Assembly: GCF_051020985.1 (NCBI RefSeq)
Contig: NC_135001.1
Coordinates: forward strand, 18,159,896-18,223,895
DNA: 64,000 bases
Origin: Nomia melanderi
Lineage: Eukaryota; Arthropoda; Insecta; Hymenoptera; Halictidae
Direction of reading: 5' to 3'
In this document: one piece after another, positions 39,301-48,400 of the stretch
How the letters are laid out: each line of letters starts with the position of its first letter
Position numbering within the stretch: the first letter of the stretch is position 1
The notes under the pieces: model-generated
Told to the model about the DNA's origin: nothing
Database searches by the model: none
The model's input: the letters and a program-made list of their open reading frames with translations, nothing else
Program-made: the position numbers and the translations under genes

Positions 39301-41688
39301 TTTACGCTTACTTCGAATCATTCGATCATCTTCCTGGAGCTAAAAGTGTTAAAGAATCACAGTTTGTTAATGTCTGTAAGTTAGATCGATCCGCTAGTGG
39401 CGTTGACGGTTATTGATCGTTAACTACTTGCAAGTAAAGCCGAAACTGTAATTTCGTTTCCTTCTTTCTTATCTTACAATTACGAGTAACGAATCACCTG
39501 TTAAATTATTTCTTGCCTGCATCTATATATCGAATATTGCGTATTAATTATTTATATTGACTGCAATGATTAATAATTCTATTGTGTCGTTATTACAGGA
39601 AAGTTAAGGCATAACTCAAGAAACGACATTTTCGAAGGAAATCAAGATATGCTCAAAGAACGAGGTAGGCCATTGCAAATTCCTTGTCAAATTTGTAATG
39701 ATTTTTTAGCTAAAGTCAATTCCTTTTTAAAGCTGTAATAAAATGATCACGAAAACTTGTATAATCTATTTATATAATGAAACTCTTTTAAAATTTAACT
39801 GTTTAGTTATATATAAAATTTAGAAAATAATCCTGTAATTTTAATATATAAAGGAAACGTAGATTCTAAAAGGAGACGTACATCGTGATGTGTCATTTTA
39901 TAACTTTTTTAAAAAGAGTACATAATACAATACACGTATTTCTTGAATAGAGATAACTCAAGTTTATGGGGTAATATTATCTCTCAGCTTTGAGCGCTGA
40001 CAACCTATTAGTTGTAATAACCAGAGAACAGATGAAGACAGAAATTGAGTTAATAATTAAATTCACTTGGATCTAAATTGAACGTATTAGCAGCTGCTAT
40101 CTGCGCAATATCTTGTTTCGCATCAGCTAAACATGCATTTTCGTAATGAAGTTTTGTGTTTGAAGTTTTCACTATCACTCTTAGATCTTGTCGTTCAACC
40201 ATGATCGTTACTATTTTAAATATAGAACGGTTTTCAATTTCGACTACTACATTTTAGTATTGACACTACAGTATTTCGATGTATCACAGTTTTCAATTTA
40301 TAATCGAGGTTATCAAACTATTCAATTATAAAATATAATTTATGAGGTTATCAAACTATTCAATTATAAAATATAATTTATGAGGTTATCAAAATATTCA
40401 TTTATAAAATAAAGGTTTTAATTTACGTTCAACTTATTTAGAATATATTCTTCAACTAATTTATTGTATTCTAAATATTCTCCATTTTCGATAATAAACA
40501 TTATGTTCTTTATATGCATTTAGAGCAAGTCAATAATGTAGACTGAGAAAAATGAATGAATGATGATAGTAAATTCCTTCTTGCATTGACAAACTGAAAA
40601 CAAATATATCATACAGCATGTCCGTTTTATGCGTGTACACTCGAATATTTCCGCAATTATTGAAGACATGAAAAAATAATTCAGACAAAAGTTGTTCGAC
40701 GTGACGAGGAAAATTTAGTAAGCTATTTCGATTTCTTTTTACATTGTCATTTAAGGAGATTTCGAAGTTGATGCAACTTTTTAAGCGTAACAACATATTT
40801 TCATTATTGTCAGTTTATTCGAGTGTACACGAATAAAACGGACACGCTACATATAAAAACTCTTGTTGAAAAGTAAACAACTGTTCTGTCATTTTTTAAT
40901 GAAAATGAAAACCTTCTACCTTAAATTATTATTCACTCCCTTGTCAAAATATTAAGTGACTTAGCGTTAATTTCACTTAATTCAAAGACACTTTAAACAC
41001 CATTATCCACACTGTAGCCTTTCAATAGATTTCATAAAGTACTGATTTTCACTTGTCAAAGCAAGTCGCTGAAGTTCCATGAACAAGAAATTATAAAGAA
41101 TCGAACGTAGCTTTAACACTAGGTTTTCAAATTTCCGTCAATTTGACGCGTATTGAATTTTATAAGCATTATCTGGCGAATATTAACGTCGACTTTAATT
41201 AATTACACCAGTATGTACCTCAGTTATCTATTTTTAAGCACCAAACTTCCAAAATCCGTATGAACGAACTTTCTAGGAGCAGTAGAATAAACTCTACGAT
41301 AAATGTCCGCGAACCTAGTGTTAAGGCATTGAAAACTACAAATGACGACAAGCTCGAGTGTGTAGCAGGCACTATATACCCACGATCCAAAGTGATTTTC
41401 GGTGATACCAATATGTTCGAAATTGCGGAAGTGGTTCAAGTCGCCGGGCGCACGTTGCACGTACGCAGTCTCGCAATAAGAAGTAATGGCACGGTAATAG
41501 TATCGCCATTTCCTTTTCCAGATTTAAAATTGCGGGGCCGCAAGGAGGCGAACGGTGACGAAGGCGACGATTACGACGATTCCGGTGTGATGAGGAAAGA
41601 GAACTCCTCCATCCTGATCTTCGTTTTAGTCACGTTCACTATTTACCTCCACCATCATCCACAGTTAAGAACGCTCCATCCGGCTTGA
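13673..41688 (+). CDS. DIP/lachesin-like Ig-domain cell-surface protein, 3' seven exons (5' exons missing)
   Basis: Seven exons join in one frame: 13673-13831, 21354-21482, 22111-22248, 31002-31151, 32377-32424, 39599-39664 and 41522-41688. Every internal junction is AG/GT and phase 1. They encode about 285 residues: the end of an Ig1-Ig2 linker (VPPNILDYQTSTD), Ig2, Ig3, a polar linker and a C-terminal hydrophobic stretch. Ig2 shows NVTLRC, ISWRRED and GSYLCIASN. Ig3 shows LTLKCNSEAYP, INYWTRD and GSYKCVSKNSLGDTDG. This wording is typical of the Dpr-interacting protein (DIP) branch of IgLON-like neuronal adhesion proteins, which bind Dpr proteins in trans and help set synaptic partner choice. 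Known DIPs have three Ig domains, so the signal peptide and Ig1 are missing and presumably lie upstream of the window. Which DIP paralogue it is cannot be settled by eye. Confidence 0.92.
15870..17100 (+). other. purine-rich segment, possible decayed retroelement
   Basis: About 1.2 kb with a strong A/G bias on the plus strand, unlike its surroundings. Short open stretches such as MEYNKTDSEYSETRDSISRV and KQALLARGGKESEEGEYRRK are charged and protein-like but broken by stops. Similar phrases recur near 16030 and 16895 (GGTGA.GG.ACAATG). The bias resembles that of the LINE fragment at 43640-44330 read on its coding strand, but I could not match it to a known family. Confidence 0.3.
18832..19133. 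mobile_element. TTAA-flanked MITE with CCCTC ends
   Basis: A 302-bp element between TTAA at 18828-18831 and 19134-19137. The ends are CCCTCAATGGGC and, inverted, CCCTCTATAAGCCC: imperfect but clearly paired. The target and CCC ends again suggest a piggyBac-type element. Confidence 0.65.
19330..19480. mobile_element. truncated MITE copy, CACTAAAACTACCGAGCAG family
   Basis: The left end is intact: TTAA at 19326-19329, then CACTAAACCTACCGAGCAG. The shared interior continues to about 19480 (CATCTGTTATCT), after which similarity and the right end are lost. Confidence 0.65.
20032..20272. mobile_element. TTAA-flanked MITE, CCCTTTGCACTCG family, perfect ends
   Basis: A 241-bp element with TTAA immediately outside both ends (20028-20031 and 20273-20276). 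Its terminal inverted repeats are identical for 16 bp (CCCTTTGCACTCGAGA). TTAA targets and CCC-starting ends are characteristic of piggyBac-type transposons. It has no coding capacity. Confidence 0.85.
21354..21482 (+). CDS. DIP-like exon b: second half of Ig2
   Basis: The acceptor is TTTGCAG at 21347-21353 and the donor GTGAGT at 21483. It encodes the F-strand of Ig2 with the second disulfide cysteine, NITKVNRLHMGSYLCIASNR, then VPPSVSKRIMLTVQ. The junction with the previous exon restores a full Ig2 domain. NIT is a possible glycosylation site. Confidence 0.92.
22111..22248 (+). CDS. DIP-like exon c: first half of Ig3
   Basis: The acceptor is TTTTTCCAG at 22102-22110 and the donor GTAAGT at 22249. 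It encodes FPPMIEVEHQLVGALEGQE, then LTLKCNSEAYPKSINYWTRD with the first Ig3 cysteine and the core tryptophan. It is only 628 bp from the previous exon, while the following intron is about 8.8 kb. Confidence 0.93.
22593..22611. repeat. (GA)n microsatellite
   Basis: About nine GA units, in the intron after DIP-like exon c. Confidence 0.95.
23973..24205. mobile_element. TTAA-flanked MITE with internal GTCACCGGTGAC palindrome
   Basis: A 233-bp element between TTAA at 23969-23972 and 24206-24209. The ends are CGCATTGAATGCC and, inverted, CACGTTGCACGCC. A perfect 12-bp palindrome lies at 23992-24003. A second, 5'-degraded copy is at about 31241-31446. Confidence 0.72.
25176..25425. repeat. dispersed repeat with TTTGACGAGTAYACGCG, copy 2
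   Basis: TTAA at 25176-25179 is followed by CTGCGTTTGACGAGTACACG. It shares CATCTTAAAGCTTGAAATGA with the copy at 9598 and AACTAAATTCCACAACTA with the copy at 5710. Confidence 0.6.
26096..26307. mobile_element. TTAA-flanked MITE, CACTAAAACTACCGAGCAG family
   Basis: A 212-bp copy flanked by TTAA on both sides (26092-26095, 26308-26311). It carries AAAACTACCGAGCAGTTAAA near the left end, ATTTCTTTAATAATTTCTCA in the middle, and CTGGTAATTTTAGTG at the right end. Near-identical layouts are at 967, 19330 and 43303. Confidence 0.8.
31002..31151 (+). CDS. DIP-like exon d: second half of Ig3
   Basis: The acceptor is TTTTCCAG ending at 31001 and the donor GTAAGT at 31152. It encodes MRLTISSVSQSDFGSYKC with the second Ig3 cysteine, then VSKNSLGDTDGSIKVY, the usual end of the third Ig domain in this family. 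Confidence 0.93.
31241..31446. mobile_element. second copy of the CACGTTG... MITE (5' end degraded)
   Basis: Shares long stretches with the element at 23973-24205, for example GCCATGG.GGTCA.CGGTGACC, AAATCGAATTACTATAGTTC and TCGTGCGGC. The right end is intact (ACGTG followed by TTAA at 31447-31450). The left TTAA is not recognisable. It lies just inside the intron after DIP-like exon d. Confidence 0.7.
32377..32424 (+). CDS. DIP-like exon e: 48-nt linker micro-exon
   Basis: A 48-nt exon between TTCCAG (ends 32376) and GTAAGT (from 32425). It encodes an Asn/Ser-rich piece, EIISSSKSNNNNTRYK, downstream of Ig3. It is phase 1 at both ends, so it could be skipped without changing the frame. Its position and phase fit the membrane-proximal linker of DIPs, which is poorly conserved. 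Confidence 0.75.
32425..39598 (+). other. intron e of the DIP-like gene (7.2 kb)
   Basis: Lies between the two linker micro-exons. It holds an (AT)n tract and mixed-composition patches at about 33180-33620, 37600-37740 and 38160-38580. No coding sequence recognised. Confidence 0.75.
36270..36295. repeat. (AT)n microsatellite
   Basis: About thirteen uninterrupted AT units in a DIP-like intron. Confidence 0.97.
39599..39664 (+). CDS. DIP-like exon f: 66-nt linker micro-exon
   Basis: A 66-nt exon with acceptor ATTACAG (ends 39598) and donor GTAGGC (from 39665). It encodes a charged linker, KLRHNSRNDIFEGNQDMLKE, again phase 1 at both ends. The preceding intron is about 7.2 kb. It is supported by splice signals and phase compatibility rather than by conserved sequence. 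Confidence 0.68.
40306..40419. repeat. 38-bp tandem repeat, three units
   Basis: Units at 40306, 40344 and 40382 start GAGGTTATCAAACTATTCAA. The first two are identical over 38 bp and the third is diverged. Confidence 0.9.
40619..40845. mobile_element. 227-bp element with long (about 27-bp) terminal inverted repeats
   Basis: The left arm (40619-40647) begins TGTCCGTTTTATGCGTGTAC. The right arm (40817-40845), read inverted, begins GTGTCCGTTTTATTCGTGTA. The arms match over about 27 bp with very few differences. The element is not flanked by TTAA, so it belongs to a different, unidentified DNA-transposon type. It has no coding capacity. Confidence 0.72.
41117..41320. mobile_element. TTAA-flanked MITE with CACTAGGTT ends, near the last DIP-like exon
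   Basis: A 204-bp element between TTAA at 41113-41116 and 41321-41324, with 9-bp inverted ends CACTAGGTT and AACCTAGTG. It ends about 200 bp before the acceptor of the last DIP-like exon. Confidence 0.7.
41522..41688 (+). CDS. DIP-like exon g: C-terminal exon with hydrophobic tail and stop
   Basis: The acceptor is CCTTTTCCAG ending at 41521, in phase 1, and a TGA stop lies at 41686-41688. It encodes an acidic stretch (ANGDEGDDYDDSG), then ENSS, a hydrophobic run SSILIFVLVTFTIYL, and a short His/Pro-rich tail ending LHPA. DIPs are usually GPI-anchored. ENSS followed by a hydrophobic run fits a GPI signal, but about 12 polar residues after it are unusual. A short membrane span is the alternative. 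Confidence 0.85.
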
Positions 41689-42515
41689 AAATTGGCCACC
41701 GCAGTGTTAGTACATCATCAAATTCTCCTTTCGATCGCGACCCATCGAAAATTTGTAAATCCATTTAGATATCCATCGCTCAGGGACTCCATTCGAGGAT
41801 AAGTTTCATGAATTGCGCTGACCACTTATACCGTGCTGTATGATAACATCCTAACGTGTAATGATGTTAGATATTGTAAATTATTCGTAAACGATAATTC
41901 AAATAGCTTGCGAGTGGAATGTCATTCCTTGCCGTGGAACTAACGCGTAGCGTCTAATGTGATTAGATCTGTATTATTAATAACAAGGAGAAGAAAACAA
42001 ATGGATCCGTAAGCTTGCACGACGAGTACAGCGAGCCTTGATCACGCTTAATCACAATCGATGGTGATACTCGAAACTAGTCAGTCACCGGACTAATTCC
42101 TCGCTAATTCTAATGTAGAGATTTACGTTAAACTGGTTAAGGGATTTAGTGGAGGACGCATACGCTGCTGGTAATGTGTACGCTCTATGTCACTTCTTTC
42201 GCTATGCTATAAACATCTGCGACGTAATATCGAGAGCTCGGAAATTCTACTCGACCGTAACTTCTGATCAGTTAAATTATAATGAATCGTCGATCGTCGG
42301 ATCATCGATCCTCTCGTCTTGATTATGATCACTCAAGGAACCTAGTGAAACGGTACGTATATTTTATAGAAAAAACATTGAGAATCACTACTGCAGCGAA
42401 TGTGTGAAGACATTTTCAATAATTAAGTGAATTATTTATTATTTACTATTAGAGTTTCGTATGACACAGCAAGGTACTATCCACAAAGGCAGACAACGTA
42501 TAAGAACAATAGTAC

Positions 42516-42521
42516 AATAAA
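42516..42521 (+). promoter_or_regulatory. candidate polyadenylation signal for the DIP-like gene
   Basis: An AATAAA hexamer on the plus strand about 830 nt after the DIP-like stop codon. In DNA this AT-rich such hexamers occur by chance, so only its position supports it. Confidence 0.25.
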
Positions 42522-43302
42522 GAGAATCATGACATTACTGTGTTAAATTTAGTTAACACTTTTCTATTCGTCAACCCTTCTATAACTAATAGAATAATAC
42601 TCATCTACGTTTACTTGACTCTCCACGTTATATATTCGGGTATTAGAGATTTTATTATAAAGGATTGTTCATGCGTAGCGTCACAATATTTTGCTTGGAA
42701 ATAAAAATGTAAAGAGAAATTCTTTGTGTTAATCTGAAAGGGGTGTATCAATGTACAAAATGCTAAATTACACTGATATTTATCTATTTGGTTATGGATA
42801 AGTATTCTCTGCTCAGTGGGAAGCTAAAATGATATCGCTCTCTTCGATTGTTCGGTAAATACAATGGCCACTTCTCTTGCAACGCTGGTTTCTTACGTTC
42901 ACATCACTTCCTAAACACGCGTTCGATTTGGCCATGTACAAAGGTTCTAGAAATTATTCTGCTACGATTTTAGCGAGACTCAACTAAATACCCGCGAAGA
43001 TAAACATGTGTCATTATTTGAGAATGATAGTGATTGTACATAATATACGTGAAAAAAGAAACGTTTAATGTTTGCGTCCAATAATATAAAATATTTACAT
43101 TGGTATACGTATGTAATTCTAGAAATATCTTTTCGTCGTACATATCTCCAATGTAAACATTCCGTGACATGTAAAGATTATCTAAAATTCAAGACAAAAT
43201 ATTTTTTAATATACAAGGCACGTCGAAAGACAGAATACTTACATATCCCTGTTAACATTGAAGGTAGAAGAAATTGTCCAGAATGACGCTTATACTATTT
43301 AA

Positions 43303-43518
43303 CGCTGAAACTATCAAGCAGTTAAGTTGACTTCTTGAAATGCCTCTAGAAACTTCAAGAGTGCATCTATTGAGACTTTAATTAATTTATAATTCAGTTT
43401 GTGTATTGCTAAGTAATGTCTTTAATAATTTCTCAGGAGAACATCTGTCATTTTTTTAATAATTGCAAAAAGAAGAAATCAGGAATACACCATTTTAACC
43501 AGTCTGGCAATTTTAGTG
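43303..43518. mobile_element. TTAA-flanked MITE, CACTAAAACTACCGAGCAG family
   Basis: A 216-bp copy with TTAA at 43299-43302 and 43519-43522. It shares AGTGCATCTATTGAGACTTT, TTGCAAAAAGAAGAAATCA and a right end reading CTGGCAATTTTAGTG with the other copies. It sits next to the antisense LINE fragment. Confidence 0.8.
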
Positions 43519-43639
43519 TTAAAGGGACGAGTGTGACAATATAAATAAATTCTTTGTTTTTTTGTGTAAATAATGCTTCCCATCTCAGGATACATGAGTT
43601 TCTAATATACATTCTCTTTTCTTTTACCACTTAATCTGA

Positions 43640-44330
43640 TTACTTTAGACTTCCATTTTCGCCCATTACCCCTTCTTCCGTTTTTGTTGTTTCTTTCACT
43701 GCCTCGTATTCTTCTCTTAAGTGTTCAAATGTCTCATTCCCTTTCCTGCAGATTCTTCAGATTCTTCCCTCTTCCTTCTCCCTGTATCTGTTTCCCCTAT
43801 ATTCACTCCCATAACTGAATCTTGCAAGTGCTTTCATTTTTCTCTGCTTTCCCTCTTCTTGTAATCTATTTTGGTCTTTCTCTCGCCAGCCATTTCCCGT
43901 AATGCCTCGCCGATTGGATAGCTCCATCTTTTTTCTCCTTTGCTGTATTTCCTTTTCTCTTTTCTTCTCTGTTCATTCTTCTGTTACCTGTTTGACCATT
44001 ATTATCATTCATTTCTGCTTCCCATTTGCACATCCCTATTACCTTGTAAGATCTTTCCATTCTTCTTTATTTTCTATTTTCTTTATCTTTGTTTTTTATT
44101 TTCTCTTCGTACACTTAATTATCCTTATTCCTGCTTCCACACGTCTGTTTTCTATCTTCGTTTCTTCCCTTATAACGTACCCCAGCGTTTCCCTGTCTAA
44201 TCCTAGTTCCACCTTAAAAACCTTTCTTATACTTCCAATCCTTTCCATTCTCCCCATCCCCATATTTCCACACCGTAGATAAATATTTCCACGAATATAT
44301 TGAACATCATCGTCCTTCTATCAAAATCTC
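43640..44330 (-). mobile_element. decayed non-LTR retrotransposon (LINE) 3' fragment, antisense
   Basis: The plus strand is strongly pyrimidine-rich. The minus strand, across stops and frameshifts, reads RRTMMFNIFVEIFIYGVEIW, GWGEWKGLEV, LDRETLGYVIREETK, RRVEAGIRIIK, ARFSYGSEYRGNRY and KEEGRI. The order IYGxEIWGW, then LDRETxGYxxREE, then YRGNRYxxKE followed by a Cys-containing segment is what I associate with the C-terminal end of LINE ORF2 in ants and bees. It is not intact. Clade assignment is not possible by eye. Confidence 0.6.
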
Positions 44331-44910
44331 CTCTAAATAAATTCTTTGTTTATTCGTATTTTTAAATTTATTTAAAAATCTTTAACAACCTTCTCAATGA
44401 TATCACTTTTAAAAAATCGATGAAAATTATAGCAAACAAAAGATTCGTTTCTATCGTCACACTCATCTCTTTTAATAGTACACACAACAGCTGTTTTGGA
44501 TATTTTTTTCTATCCTCGATACGAACGATACATTAAGTGTTCTGTTTCTCATAGCACACCCTGCATAGTATGCCAATTGATTCATATGCAGTGACCGATG
44601 TAATTATCTGTAGAAGTTGAGAGTATACGAAAAATCCGTGAAGCACTGCTTATAGTTACAGACAGATCGTCTGTAAATAACCTGTAAATAAATATTTGAA
44701 TATCTTCAGTCCTATTGTTGAGAGAAGTTGTTACCGCCGTTTGTGCAGAATATAGTTTCGAATTTATCAAAATAGAAACATGAAGATATTTACATTCCTG
44801 GACTTAGGAATCTACGTTTGACTACAAATCTTCAATGTCGGAGAAAATTTGTTTCTGATTAGCAATCAATTGTCTACATTCGAGCATCTACACACTTTGT
44901 TTGCGGATAG

Positions 44911-45468
44911 ATGTATGCGAATAAAGTTGCGAATAGGTTCAATAGTTTGCACATAAAACATTCTTTTAAAAGCAAAATACAGGATAGTGAAAACAATTGT
45001 ATTCTAGATGAATGTGTCACGAACATTTCACGATTATCAATGAACGTGCTAATATTTTTATTGAGTACAGAACCGCTTACTGTGTCAAAACTTTCGTCCG
45101 CCACTTCAGATGACTTACAGTTAGAACAAATCAATGCAAAATTATTGAATAAAGTTACAGCGCAATAAAATAGAATATTAAATTGAGAACTCGTTCAAAT
45201 TCCGGATAAATCGTTAAACAAAGCTGAAACAGAAATAATTCTAAAGGATACAGCAGAAAGTATAAATGGCGAATTGAAGTCAACACCACCAATTCTCAGT
45301 AAAGAAACCGATGATTCTCAATTAAATTAAATAAATACCTCCGGAAATGATCACCAAAATCAAGAAAACAATCCTGATATTATAGAAGTCTCTCAGGAAT
45401 ATTCGTCGATAGAAAGTGAAAAGGAAGAAATTTTACAATTGCTTCAAGGTGTACCAAAAAATGATTAA
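44911..45468 (+). pseudogene. decayed reading frame of unknown parent with three internal stops
   Basis: One frame runs about 186 codons with in-frame stops only at 45166, 45184 and 45328 and the final TAA at 45466. That is far fewer than expected in DNA this AT-rich. The text looks like real protein: LSSATSDDLQLEQINAKLL, then after two stops VQIPDKSLNKAETEIILKD, LKSTPPILSKETDDSQLN, and after the third stop NNPDIIEVSQEYSSIESEKE and ILQLLQGVPKND. It is acidic and Ser/Glu-rich, with no domain I recognise. No flanking poly(A) is seen, so a processed copy is not proven. It could be an old transposon gene or a dead exon. Confidence 0.5.
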
Positions 45469-48400
45469 TAATTGTTTCTATTGCTGCATTTAACTCCACC
45501 GATTTATCGATCTGTCTCTTGCCATACTTCTAAATATTTTTCAATCAACCGTCAACTCTTATATTAACTATGTGTGTTACATGTCTCACATATGTTAATA
45601 TACGTTGGTACATAACGAAGGTGGGCAATCAGCCAACTTGTGAGAGAACCTTCTAACTGCCAGTGGAGCGTGTGCAGCTTTTGATGGAGAAGTTCATCCC
45701 CGGCGTATGAAATACGTTGTGCCGCTTATATAATTCTTGCTGCCGTTTCACGATTAATCAATTACAGTAGATACATTAAATCTTAATCATTTTGGATACA
45801 CTAAATTAACTATTAACATATATGCAGCCTAAATATGTGGCGAAGTATGTCAAACAGTCACGTTATCGGATCTTAGATGGACATTGCTTAGAATGAGAAA
45901 TAGTGGTTGACTTTATAAATCTGGGCAAACATAATTCAATTCATAGATTTCTCTTGTATATTTTTCTCAAGAAATAACTGTTCTTTAATTCTAATGAAGA
46001 AATTAATAAGAAATTTTTTTTTTATTAAAAATGTAAGAAAGAAAATATTCAATTGCAAGTTTTACTTGAAAATTGTGTAAACAGAAAAATATTAACATAG
46101 GAAGCACTTGGACATATATAATAAATTATATTTTATACACCTTTATTCTTTGAAGTAAATGTATTAATAATGATTTGTAAATTTATTTCATCGTGACACA
46201 GTTCTAATATAAACAATTGCTAATCTGAAACAGCTATTATGAGCAAACAATCTAATACAATTCTAAAACCCAAATAATTTGTTCCTTATAAACAATTTTC
46301 AATTGAAAAGTTTTACATAAAATTCTGTAAAAACAGACTGAATTGTGTGTATCTTTCGAAATCTGTCTTAATAGATTCTTTTCTTTCAGATGGAAACCAT
46401 CGCAAAATCTTCTAAAATGATAAAACATGTTCATCGTTTCGTTTGTTTACGTAGAGAATAATTTGTGACACTATGTATGAACAATCTAAAACATCAATTC
46501 TTGAGAAATGACGAAAAAATACCTGTTTTTCTGCGAAATAATTGCTCACACAAGCGATCAATGTTCTAAAATAAAATTCTTTTATATTTCAATTGGCATT
46601 TCACAAGAAAAATCAACACACAGAAAACTAACTAATGTCGATTTTATATGTATAAGTATGTTATAGAGAACGCTTAATAACTAGCACGAACAACTACGAA
46701 TGACACGTATTACTGTACATACACATGTAGACTCGATATATGTATACCACATGCAATTATACATAAAATAATATATCTTATGTACTTGTATATCATATCG
46801 CGTGTATGCGTGTGTATAATAACATATGATATACAGAGAATACTAGAATAGTATTATCCAAAGACTGAGGGCATCATTTTGGTGTTCTTAAATTGCATTA
46901 AATAATGACTAATAGTTGACATAAATCTTCGACTAAACAGAGGTCACGAAAATCATGGATCAATACGACAAACGAAATTAATTAAATATCTTCTAGATGC
47001 AGTTCGTTTTTATACCGTCTCCTAAATGTTCATAGTCCAATTAATTGAGAGTCACTTATATACAAATTCAATGAATGGATTAAATCATAATTTGACGACT
47101 TAAAAATTACCAAAAATCTTCAAAAACTAGAAATTGTAAGGTACTATAATTCAAAATGACTAATTTTAAACGAAGTTTGTATTATGTCAGAAACTTCTAT
47201 TACTTTGAACTGAACAAAACTGAACAAATTTTAATTGGTCTGTTATTGTAATTTTTAGTTATACACTGCAATCTTTCATTGTTATAAAAATGTAATTAAT
47301 TTAATTTTTATTCTCCTTAAACATCTCTTTAATAATTTCAAATATATTTCAAGTTCATCGAAAGAAAAGAATTTAAACAACGTATCATCAAAAATAACTA
47401 TTAAATTAAATGGCATTTAAACATTTTTCTCAACTCAAGTATCTTTCTTATATCTCATATATTCAACAAAATTCATGATATCTTGAGATATTGAAATCAA
47501 ATGTTCAGAAAATATTATTTAAGTGTCACACGATAAAATCCATATATTGAATTTTTAATAAAACGTTATTTTGAATATTTAAACAATTATTAAATTCTTA
47601 TATTCAAAGTGTTCAAGAGTACGTAACCCCTTAAATGATTCATGAATCATTCATTCTAATGTTTTAGTTATTGTCTTGTACAACGGAAGTAACGTTGACT
47701 ATAAAATTGATCCATGTTTCTCTGACACTCTACAAATCTTCATCCACTACGCTATTATACCATTGTACATACTGAAGTAGGAATTTAGTATGAAGAAATC
47801 GTAATTAAAGGATCTACTCGACCTAACGAAGTTGTGAAAAGTATTTGAAAAATGAAAAGTGTGAATAGATTCAATAAATTAATGGAACAATTTGTACAAA
47901 TGGTTTCTCTTTCATAGATTGAGGAAGTTACGAAAGTTGTTAAGCAAATACATAGAATATGTTTTTTCCCCAACTAAAATAATCCTCGTTGTTGAAAATT
48001 ACTCCCAAACAACGTATACATATTGTAGATTCACACTTCAGTTACTTTGAAAGTATCTTTCCAAAAATGTTTAAAATGTCCAAATTAGAACTTCCTCAAG
48101 CTATTGCGCGCTGTCTGGGCTTGTAAATAACATTTCATTTACAAATGATATAAAAATTATAATTTGAAAATTTCCCGCAGTTAACATACCATCCGAAATG
48201 TAAATTTTTGAAAGAAAAGCGTAATGTAAGTTGTAATTCATTTTTTCTGAGTACATATCTGAAATTAAATGCAGGATTAACTTTATGTCATAAGGTCCTT
48301 GTAAGAAATAGATGCGTACGTTTCATGTAAAATTATTTCTTTAAATGCTTCTTACAATAGCAATAACTAATATAGTTTGAATTAATTAAAATAATGTATT

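Noticed and set aside
43902..44282. 126-codon plus-strand frame rich in Phe, Leu and Ser
   Set aside because: A mirror image of the pyrimidine-rich strand of the antisense LINE fragment, not a membrane protein.
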